Source: Hyphomicrobiales bacterium (lineage in GTDB: Bacteria; Pseudomonadota; Alphaproteobacteria; Rhizobiales; Xanthobacteraceae). Taken from it: a stretch of 7,252 nucleotides of DNA. The notes beneath the pieces are model-generated. The model was not told the origin of the DNA, made no database searches, and saw only the letters and a program-made list of their open reading frames with translations. This document shows, one piece after another, positions 1-5,332 of the stretch. The position numbers and the translations under genes were made by a program. Location: positions 1-7,252 of the forward strand of contig JACQTM010000211.1 in the NCBI GenBank assembly GCA_016210825.1. Reading direction: 5' to 3'. Position 1 is the first letter of the stretch; each line of letters opens with the position of its first letter.

Positions 1-893
1 ATGTAGCGCTTGGGCACGCGGCCACCGAGCCAGCCGGCGGACAGTGCGCCGACGATATTGAACAGCCCGATGATCGCGATTACCCAGCCGCCGACCTCCA
101 CCGGCAAGCCGCGATCGACAAGATACGAAGGCAGATGCGCGGTGACGAAGGCGAGCTGGAAGCCGCAGGTGAAGAAGCCGAGCACCAGCAGCACATAAGA
201 GCGGTGCCCGAAGGCTTCGGCGAGCGCGTGCCAGAGCGATTGCGGCGCATCACCGCGCGCAAGGGCAGGCGAAACGCCGGGCACCGGCGTATCGGTCGCG
301 CGCGGCGTGGCGAGCGCAAGCGACAGCGGCAGTACGAGCAGCAAAAGCACGGCGAACACCGACAGCGCCGTCTGCCAGCCATACGCCGAGATCAATGAGA
401 CGCCGAGTGGCGCGAACAGGAATTGCCCGAACGAGCCGGCGGCCGTGCCCGCGCCGAACGATATGGAGCGCCACTGCTCGGGAACGAGCTTGCCGAACGC
501 GGAAACGATGAGGTTGAAGGAGCAACCTGACAAACCGAAGCCGATGAGCACGCCGACGGTGAGATTGAGCGTAACGGGCGTCGTCGAATAAGCCATCAGC
601 GCCAGCCCCGCCGCATAAAGCAGTGCGCCTCCGCACAGCACGCGAATGGTGCCGAAACGGTCGGCGACGGCGCCTGCGACCGGCTGGCCCACCCCCCAGA
701 GAAGGTTCTGTACGGCGAAAGCGAGCGCGAAGACGTCGCGGCCCCAGGAATTCGCCTGGCTCAACGGCTGCATGAAGAAGCCGAAGCTCGATCGCGGCCC
801 GAAGGTGATCACCGCGATGGCGCAACCGCACAGCACGACGACGAGAGGCGTGCGCCAACTTGCCGCCTTGGGAGACGCTTGCATGACCGTCAT
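1..893 (-). CDS. MFS family transporter, C-terminus cut by window edge
   Basis: This reads from an ATG at 893-891 and stays open to the window edge, giving 297 complete codons of a family usually about 400 residues long. The start is supported by GGAG six bases upstream within GCGGAGTTTCCG; no in-frame ATG lies nearby upstream. About eight hydrophobic segments are visible, near residues 16-41, 53-77, 83-103, 111-134, 143-165, 168-196, 232-258 and 267-290. Between TM2 and TM3 is the MFS motif A signature GAVADRFGTIR (residues 74-84). A related GWLGGRVPKR follows TM8, as expected for the second half of a 12-TM protein. The central hydrophilic loop is at about 197-230. It is an inner-membrane secondary transporter by family; the substrate cannot be read from sequence. 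It is divergent from nadA and shares the 271-base spacer with it, but nothing visible links it to NAD precursors. About four C-terminal TM helices lie outside the window. Confidence 0.93.
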   Translation of the reverse strand, partial: MTVMQASPKAASWRTPLVVVLCGCAIAVITFGPRSSFGFFMQPLSQANSWGRDVFALAFAVQNLLWGVGQPVAGAVADRFGTIRVLCGGALLYAAGLALMAYSTTPVTLNLTVGVLIGFGLSGCSFNLIVSAFGKLVPEQWRSISFGAGTAAGSFGQFLFAPLGVSLISAYGWQTALSVFAVLLLLVLPLSLALATPRATDTPVPGVSPALARGDAPQSLWHALAEAFGHRSYVLLVLGFFTCGFQLAFVTAHLPSYLVDRGLPVEVGGWVIAIIGLFNIVGALSAGWLGGRVPKRY

Positions 894-1098
894 CGGAAAC
901 TCCGCGGAGGCGAGAGCATGGGGCGTGTGCAGGCGCGGCAAGATAGGGCCTGTCTTTGCGGCGCGAAAATGAAACTTGGTGATGGCTGCGATCTGTCGCG
1001 GGCATGGCAGTTCGGCGATTGCCGACTGGCGGAACGTCTTTGAAAGTGTTATATGTTGATTTACTCAGAACGAGGATAAGACTGAGGGAAGGAACATC

Positions 1099-1127
1099 TT
1101 GCGCCGTGTGAATTGCAACCTACATAT
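1099..1127 (+). promoter_or_regulatory. candidate sigma-70-type promoter for nadA
   Basis: TTGCGC (1099-1104) and ACATAT (1122-1127) are separated by 17 bases, which matches housekeeping promoter geometry. Transcription would then begin around 1134, about 30 bases before the nadA start. The -10 element overlaps the inverted repeat at 1124-1144, an arrangement typical of repressor control. This rests on pattern matching alone; alphaproteobacterial promoters are often weakly conserved, so another position is possible. Confidence 0.4.
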
Positions 1128-1144
1128 GCTCAAATAGAGCATAT
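1124..1144. promoter_or_regulatory. inverted-repeat operator candidate upstream of nadA
   Basis: A perfect dyad is visible: ATATGCTC (1124-1131), five bases AAATA, then GAGCATAT (1137-1144). It ends six bases before the GGAGG ribosome binding site of nadA and overlaps the candidate -10 box. Size and symmetry (21 bp, two half-sites one helical turn apart) suit a dimeric DNA-binding repressor. In alphaproteobacteria de novo NAD genes are reported to be controlled by NadQ, so this may be a NadQ site; that assignment is inference from gene context. The short AT-rich stem without a following T-run argues against a terminator, and its size is too small for a riboswitch. Confidence 0.55.
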
Positions 1145-1164
1145 TTGCTTGGAGGCTTAAGTCA

Positions 1165-2268
1165 ATGCCGCTCCTTGAGACCCTGGGCCCGGTAACTGCC
1201 CGCAAGTCGCAGGTCGCTCCTGCAGTGGACCGTCCGTCCGCCGCGGCGCGGCGCTATGGCATTGCGCCGATGCCCTCCCTCGAATGGAACGAGGCGGTCG
1301 CGAGCGAGACCGCGCAGCTCTACGAGCGGATCAAGACGGTCGTGCCCGCGGTCGAGTGGCCGGTCTTCGCGCCCTATGTGAAGGCGATTAACGCGCTCAA
1401 GCGCGAACGCAACGCCGTCATCCTCGCGCACAATTACCAGACGCCGGAAATCTATAATTGCGTCGCCGATTTCGTCGGCGACAGCCTGCAGCTTGCCCGT
1501 GAGGCAACCAAGGTCAAGGCCGGGATCATTGTCCAGTGCGGCGTGCATTTCATGGCCGAGACCTCGAAGATTTTGAATCCGGAAAAAACCGTGCTGATCC
1601 CGGATCTGCGCGCAGGCTGTTCGCTCGCCGCCTCGATCACCGCCGATGACGTGCGGCTCCTGCGCGAGCGCTTCCCCGGCGTGCCGATCGTGACCTATGT
1701 CAACACTTCGGCCGAGGTGAAGGCGGAGAGCGACATCTGCTGCACCTCCTCGAACGCCGTGCAGGTGGTCGAGAGCCTCGGCGCCGATCGTGTTATCTTC
1801 CTGCCGGACGAATATCTCGCCCGCTATGTGGCGACGCAGACCAAGGTGAAGATCATCGCCTGGAAGGGCCATTGCGAGGTGCACGAGCGATTCACCGCCG
1901 ACGAGCTGCGTCTCTATCGCGAGAGCGAGCCCGGCGTGCAGATTATCGCGCATCCGGAATGCCCGCCGGACGTTTTGGCCGAGGCCGACTTTACCGGCTC
2001 GACCTCGGGCATGATCAATTGGGTACGCGCGCACAAGCCGAAACGCGTGATCATGGTCACCGAATGCTCGATGGCCGACAACGTGCAGGCGGAATTGCCC
2101 GAGGTGAAATTCGTGCGCCCGTGCAACCTTTGCCCGCACATGAAGCGCATCACGTTGCCGAAGATCCTCGACAGCCTCGTCTATCTGAAAGAGGAGGTCG
2201 TGATCGATCCGTTGATTGCGGAGAAGGCGCGCCGCGCGGTCGAGCGCATGGTGAATTTGAAGAACTGA
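1165..2268 (+). CDS. nadA: quinolinate synthase NadA
   Basis: NadA condenses iminoaspartate with dihydroxyacetone phosphate to give quinolinate, the second step of de novo NAD synthesis, using an oxygen-sensitive [4Fe-4S] cluster in the cytoplasm. The 367-residue protein carries the family landmarks in order: LAHNYQ (87-92), VGDSLQLAREA, CGVHFMAET, PDLRAGCSLA (Cys152), NTSAEVKAESDICCTSSNA, WKGHCEVHERF (Cys237), HPECPPDVL, GSTSGMINW, TECSMADN (Cys301) and CNLCPHMKRITL (Cys320 and Cys323). Cys152, Cys237 and one of the last CxxC pair (probably Cys323) are the expected cluster ligands, by analogy with characterised NadA proteins. The length matches the longer ~368-residue type with an N-terminal lead of about 70 residues before the catalytic core. 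The ATG is supported by GGAGG at 1151-1155, nine bases upstream. nadC follows, but nadB is absent from this cluster. The dyad at 1124-1144 probably governs expression. Confidence 0.98.
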   Translation: MPLLETLGPVTARKSQVAPAVDRPSAAARRYGIAPMPSLEWNEAVASETAQLYERIKTVVPAVEWPVFAPYVKAINALKRERNAVILAHNYQTPEIYNCVADFVGDSLQLAREATKVKAGIIVQCGVHFMAETSKILNPEKTVLIPDLRAGCSLAASITADDVRLLRERFPGVPIVTYVNTSAEVKAESDICCTSSNAVQVVESLGADRVIFLPDEYLARYVATQTKVKIIAWKGHCEVHERFTADELRLYRESEPGVQIIAHPECPPDVLAEADFTGSTSGMINWVRAHKPKRVIMVTECSMADNVQAELPEVKFVRPCNLCPHMKRITLPKILDSLVYLKEEVVIDPLIAEKARRAVERMVNLKN

Positions 2269-2293
2269 TCGTCTCCACACACGGAAAACAACC

Positions 2294-3331
2294 ATGTCGT
2301 CCCGGCCAAGTGAGCCAACGGGTCCGCGCAAAGCGCGGCCCGATGACAAGCTCCACGAGCGTGAGCCGGGACCCATGGACTGGACGCAAATGAAAACGGA
2401 TAGCCTTGCGGCTATGGATTCCGGCCCTCGCGCTGCGCGTTCGGCCGGAACGACAGGTACGGATTCCTCCCTCCTCTGCCCCAACGCATTTCTGTCACCG
2501 CTCGAAATCGAGGACGCGGCGCGACGCGCGCTCGCCGAGGATTTGGGCCGCGCCGGCGACATCACCTCGACGGCGACGATCCCCGAAGGAACGAAAGCCC
2601 GCGCCGTCGTGGTCGCGCGCGCGGCCGGGACCATCGCCGGGCTGCCGCTCGTTGACAGCGTGCTTCACCTGCTCTGCCCGCATATCGACGTTACAGCCCA
2701 TGTGCGCGACGGCGCGCAGGTCAAAGCGAAGACGGTGCTGATGACCGTGAGCGGCGATGCGCGCGCGATCCTCGCCGGCGAGCGCACGGCGCTGAATTTC
2801 CTCGGTCACCTTTCCGGTATTGCCACCGCTACCGCAGAATTTGTGCGCCGGATCGGCAATTCAAAAACCCGCGTCACCTGCACCCGCAAAACCACGCCGG
2901 GTCTGCGCGCGCTAGAGAAATACGCGGTGCGCTGCGGCGGCGGCTTGAATCACCGCTTCGGCCTCGATGACGCGATCCTGATCAAGGACAACCACATCGC
3001 GGTCGCGGGCGGCATTCGTTCGGCTCTCGAACGCGCAAAATCCGTCGCCGGCCATCTGGTCAAGATCGAGATCGAGGTGGAGACGCTCGATCAGTTGCGC
3101 GAGGCGCTCGACACCAAGCTTGCGGAAGTGGTGCTGCTCGACAACATGGACAAGGCGACGCTGAAAAATGCCGTCGAGGTCAACGTGGGACGCGCCGTGC
3201 TGGAAGCATCAGGTGACATCACCCTCGACAACGTGGCGGCCATCGCCACGACCGGCGTCGATTACGTCTCCTCGGGCGCGATCACCCATTCGGCGCCGAA
3301 CCTCGACGTTGCCCTCGACATCGCGATCTGA
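2294..3331 (+). CDS. nadC: nicotinate-nucleotide pyrophosphorylase (quinolinate phosphoribosyltransferase) NadC
   Basis: NadC converts quinolinate and PRPP to nicotinate mononucleotide, CO2 and pyrophosphate, using the product of the adjacent NadA. The N-terminal domain is recognisable from LSPLEIEDAARRALAEDLG (67-85), followed by GDITSTATIP. The barrel holds the substrate-site signatures TRKTTPGLR (197-205), NHRFGLDDA (219-227), IKDNH (230-234), KIEIEVE (257-263, with Glu261), LLDN (281-284, with Asp283) and LEASGDITLDN, plus the terminal SSGAITHSAP. The 345-residue reading is about 55-65 residues longer than usual. The extra N-terminus is encoded by the palindromic repeat at 2296-2454. In-frame ATGs occur at 2294, 2375, 2390 and 2414, all at or inside the repeat. 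After 2414 there is no ATG, GTG or TTG before the conserved core. 2294 is kept because GGAAA lies six bases upstream and it sits 25 bases after nadA; the true start could be any of the four. The catalytic assignment is secure, the N-terminus is not. Confidence 0.95.
   Translation: MSSRPSEPTGPRKARPDDKLHEREPGPMDWTQMKTDSLAAMDSGPRAARSAGTTGTDSSLLCPNAFLSPLEIEDAARRALAEDLGRAGDITSTATIPEGTKARAVVVARAAGTIAGLPLVDSVLHLLCPHIDVTAHVRDGAQVKAKTVLMTVSGDARAILAGERTALNFLGHLSGIATATAEFVRRIGNSKTRVTCTRKTTPGLRALEKYAVRCGGGLNHRFGLDDAILIKDNHIAVAGGIRSALERAKSVAGHLVKIEIEVETLDQLREALDTKLAEVVLLDNMDKATLKNAVEVNVGRAVLEASGDITLDNVAAIATTGVDYVSSGAITHSAPNLDVALDIAI
2296..2454. repeat. REP-like palindromic intergenic element between nadA and nadC
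   Basis: The element is bounded by 12-base inverted ends, GTCGTCCCGGCC (2296-2307) and GGCCGGAACGAC (2443-2454), complementary at 11 of 12 positions. Several internal stems can form: GTCCCGGC (2299-2306) with GCCGGGAC (2365-2372); a 9 bp stem with one bulged T at 2320-2329/2333-2341 around an AAA loop; ATAGCC/GGCTAT at 2400-2405/2410-2415 around TTGC; and TTCCGGCC/GGCCGGAA at 2419-2426/2443-2450. The wording resembles dispersed intergenic repeats I associate with Bradyrhizobium-like genomes, but copy number cannot be established from one window. There is no transposase. It lies in an operon and is in frame with nadC, so it probably supplies that gene's start codon; its RNA structure could also affect nadA/nadC mRNA stability or translation. 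Confidence 0.7.
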
Positions 3332-3376
3332 ATTACGGCTGTTGCATCCGGCCGCGCGCGGGCACAGGATTTCGCG

Positions 3377-3763
3377 ATGCGAAGGTTCCCTGCCCGCCTT
3401 GGAGTCTACGCCGCGCTCGTCCTCGCGATGTCGGCCGCACGGCCCGCCGCCGCCGACTGTACCTGCCGCGCGCTGGGGCGTGATTTCCCTCTCGGGCAAA
3501 CGATCTGCATGCCGACCCCCGCGGGATCACAGTTTGCCACCTGCGGCATGGTGCTGAACAACACGTCGTGGATTTTGTCCGAGCAATCGTGCGCCCTGCC
3601 GAAGACAAGTTTTTTCGACGTGACGCCGGACCGGCTCCGGGCGGCGGTGGCGCGTCACATTTTCGCCGACGCGTCCTTCGGCTTCGGAATGCTACCTGTC
3701 ACCTCCGCGCCGGTGCCCCAGGCAGGTTTATCGGCGCCGTCGCCCCAAGCGAGCGGGCGGTAG
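3377..3763 (+). CDS. small exported cysteine-containing protein of unknown function
   Basis: The 128-residue product begins with a clear Sec signal peptide: basic MRRFPAR, a hydrophobic stretch at about residues 9-19, and an Ala-rich cleavage region ARPAAA before Asp27. The predicted mature protein starts DCTC. Cysteines fall at 28, 30, 44, 56 and 72, around the blocks ADCTCRALG, LGQTIC and FATCGMVLNNTSW, so a disulphide-bonded periplasmic fold is likely, with one cysteine unpaired. I recognise this as resembling small hypothetical proteins of rhizobia but know no function. AGGAT at 3366-3370 lies six bases before the ATG. It starts 45 bases after nadC with no obvious terminator between, so read-through is possible. 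The last 36 codons plus stop run antisense to the 3' end of the SleB-like gene; this tail, rich in Ala/Pro/Ser, looks like accidental extension rather than conserved sequence. Confidence 0.8.
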   Translation: MRRFPARLGVYAALVLAMSAARPAAADCTCRALGRDFPLGQTICMPTPAGSQFATCGMVLNNTSWILSEQSCALPKTSFFDVTPDRLRAAVARHIFADASFGFGMLPVTSAPVPQAGLSAPSPQASGR

Positions 3764-4980
3764 AAGGTGTGCACGCCAAAGCGCCAGAGCTTTCGCATCT
3801 CGCGTACCCAGCTCGGATGCACCCAATAGGCGTGGTAGTGCGTCGCCTTTCCGACCTCGGGGAGCCACACTTCGCCGTCGATCGTCTCGCGCGCGATACG
3901 CTTGGCGACTTCCCATGCGTCGGCTTCGTTGACGACATCGGGGATGCCGTCGCAGCTGAAGGTGAATTGGCACGACAGGCGGCGGTGCGAGTCCTGGTAG
4001 ACCACGCCGCAAACATTGCCGGGGTAATAGCCGGAGAATACGCGATTCATGATCACCTGGGCCACGGCGACCTGGCCGCGTTCGGGCTCGCCGCGCGCCT
4101 CGAAATAGATGGCGTTGGTGAGACAGCGCTCGGCCTTGACGCGATCGCGGCCCTGCAGGCCGAGGCGTTCGGCAGGCGTTTTCGGGCGCTGGCCGGGACC
4201 CGTGACCTCGCCTTTGCCGGCAACTGTCTCGCCCGGCTTGTCGGCTTCGGCGTCGATCTCTTTATCGTCGGCCGCAGGCTCGCTCAGGCGCGCCGAGCGT
4301 TTGATCTCGGTATCGACGTGTGGCCGCGGGTCGAGCACGACCGGCGCTTCGCCCGGCGCCCAGGGCTCGATCGCATCCTTGGGCGTGCCCACGGCTTCAC
4401 TGCCGAAGAACAGGCGCGCCATGCGCATGGCCGGGCTTTCGGTATCCACCGGGAGCGACGGTTCGGCGTCGGCGAGTGGCGCCAGGTCGGCATTCGTGCC
4501 GCCAGGCTTGGCGCCGTCGGCGACGCCGTCGCGCTTTTGCGGCTGATGCGTCGGCGGCGATGTTTGCTCGGGTTTCGGCTGCGGGCGCGGGCTTAGCGCG
4601 TCGCCTTTGCGAGCGCGATCGACCGCCGGATATTGCAGCGGTGGCAGCGGGTCGCCAATGCCGCGATCGACGATGATGCGGCCATAAATTGATTGCGATT
4701 CCTCGAAGCTGCGACGGTCAAGGCTCGCAAGCCCGTAACCGATCGGTTGGGGTATCGTGGTACCGACAGGACGTGGAAAGCTGAAGCTCGCGGCGTGAAT
4801 GGTGCCGAAAGGCGACGCCATCAGATGCGCCCGCCAACGTTCGGTCACACCTGGCTGACGGGCGAACAATGCAGCGAGGTCCTGATAGCCGATCGACGTC
4901 GGCATCAAAACCGCGAGAAGAACGGTGAGGCCGAAGGAGCCGCGGATGGCGCCCCTCGGCCTCGTACGCGATACAACCAT
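3655..4980 (-). CDS. SleB/CwlJ-family cell wall hydrolase, membrane-anchored
   Basis: The 441-residue protein has a short basic N-terminus, one TM/signal-anchor segment (about 15-31, SFGLTVLLAVLMPTS), a conserved juxtamembrane block (IGYQDLAALFARQPGVTERW), a long Pro-, Asp- and Glu-rich linker (about 118-278) and a C-terminal Hydrolase_2 domain (about 280-412). The domain shows NAIYFEARGEP, with Glu294 as the expected catalytic acid, then VAQVIMNRV, CQFTFSCDG (Cys337, Cys343), ATHYHAYWVHPSW and the closing HTFYRP. This family cleaves peptidoglycan glycan strands; it is the catalytic type first known from spore cortex lysis, but in non-sporulating alphaproteobacteria it probably serves wall remodelling or division. 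The anchor should place the catalytic part in the periplasm. The frame stays open upstream to an ATG at 5184, but those 68 residues are not protein-like and cross a palindrome, so the ATG at 4980 is preferred. Its tail overlaps the convergent gene at 3377-3763 by 109 bases. Confidence 0.92.
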   Translation of the reverse strand: MVVSRTRPRGAIRGSFGLTVLLAVLMPTSIGYQDLAALFARQPGVTERWRAHLMASPFGTIHAASFSFPRPVGTTIPQPIGYGLASLDRRSFEESQSIYGRIIVDRGIGDPLPPLQYPAVDRARKGDALSPRPQPKPEQTSPPTHQPQKRDGVADGAKPGGTNADLAPLADAEPSLPVDTESPAMRMARLFFGSEAVGTPKDAIEPWAPGEAPVVLDPRPHVDTEIKRSARLSEPAADDKEIDAEADKPGETVAGKGEVTGPGQRPKTPAERLGLQGRDRVKAERCLTNAIYFEARGEPERGQVAVAQVIMNRVFSGYYPGNVCGVVYQDSHRRLSCQFTFSCDGIPDVVNEADAWEVAKRIARETIDGEVWLPEVGKATHYHAYWVHPSWVREMRKLWRFGVHTFYRPLAWGDGADKPAWGTGAEVTGSIPKPKDASAKM

Positions 4981-4995
4981 GCGACGCTCACGCAA

Positions 4996-5023
4996 CGGAC
5001 AAATGTGACTCGGACACAAATGT
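4996..5023. repeat. short direct repeat in the sleB-like leader
   Basis: CGGACAAATGT (4996-5006) recurs as CGGACACAAATGT (5011-5023), the copies starting 15 bases apart and differing by a two-base AC insertion. The second copy can also form a small hairpin, GGACA/TGTCC around CAAA (5012-5025). They lie 16-43 bases upstream of the hydrolase start on its leader side, where a regulator site would fit. No known regulator is recognised. Confidence 0.4.
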
Positions 5024-5053
5024 CCGCGAAGGCCGGCGCGCCGGCTTCGCGGA
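5023..5053. repeat. 14 bp imperfect palindrome in the divergent spacer
   Basis: TCCGCGAA (5023-5030) pairs with TTCGCGGA (5046-5053), and GCCGGC (5032-5037) pairs with GCCGGC (5040-5045). G5031 is bulged and the loop is GC. It is almost all G/C pairs and would be very stable. It has no U-tract on either side and lies between genes transcribed away from each other, so it is not a normal terminator. On the minus strand it could form a hairpin in the 5' leader of the hydrolase mRNA. Confidence 0.6.
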
Positions 5054-5332
5054 TTGTCTAAGTTTTGACGGGTTAACCTTGCGATCGCGTTAATCGAATT
5101 CACGCAATTGCGCGCAAATACCCGCGTGCAAGACGCCGTACGAGAAAATTCCACTGCGCTGCCAAGCGCCCAATTGGTGAACAAATCGTCAATTCGCCGC
5201 CGCCGAACCTGGCATCACGCGCATCCTTAGACGCGCCCGGATCGTGACGGTCATTGGCCGGTCACCGACGGTTAACCCTACGGAAATAGGCAATACTCAT
5301 AATCCGCCCGCGATCGAACGCTTGGGGCTTCT

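Larger units (their letters stand above)
4981..5332. other. divergent intergenic region between sleB-like and MCP genes
   Basis: These 352 bases hold no credible gene. Near the hydrolase start are two short direct repeats and a long palindrome (listed separately). Further on are GGTTAACC (5071-5078), GCGATCGC (5081-5088) and a second GGTTAACC-like GGTTAACCC (5270-5278). Both flanking genes are transcribed outward, so it must contain promoters for both, but I cannot place -35/-10 pairs with confidence. The ATG of the MCP gene at 5333 is preceded by GGGG (5324-5327), a usable ribosome binding site. Confidence 0.6.

Noticed and set aside
250..1005. 251-codon minus-strand frame over the MFS gene
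   Set aside because: It is the +1-shifted shadow of the transporter, Arg-rich, without hydrophobic segments; the true frame starts at 893.
1008..1028. Hairpin CAG(T)TCGGC-GATT-GCCGACTG in the MFS/nadA spacer
   Set aside because: It is a short stem with a bulge, no T-run follows, and both neighbours are transcribed away, so no terminator role is supported.
1162..2634. 490-codon open frame on the minus strand across nadA and the repeat
   Set aside because: It is antisense to an unmistakable nadA, its product is rich in Arg, His, Asp and Gly with no recognisable motifs, and long mirror frames are expected in GC-rich coding DNA.
3332..3376. Possible terminator after nadC
   Set aside because: The GCCGCGCGCGGGC stretch has poor stem symmetry and no T-tract.
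3568..4596. 342-codon plus-strand frame opposite the hydrolase
   Set aside because: It mirrors the SleB-like gene, and its Arg/Ala/Gly/Asp-rich product has no family signature.
5023..5053. Palindrome as an intrinsic or bidirectional terminator
   Set aside because: It has no U-tract on either strand and lies in a divergent, not convergent, spacer.
4981..5184. Upstream extension of the hydrolase to an ATG at 5184
   Set aside because: The 68 extra residues do not look like protein, cross a strong palindrome, and would bury the signal anchor behind a non-hydrophobic lead. ATG 4980 gives a normal short basic N-terminus.
5070..5278. GTTAACC motifs as CtrA binding sites
   Set aside because: Only half-sites are present; the TTAA-N7-TTAA spacing is not met (the nearest pair is 13 apart).
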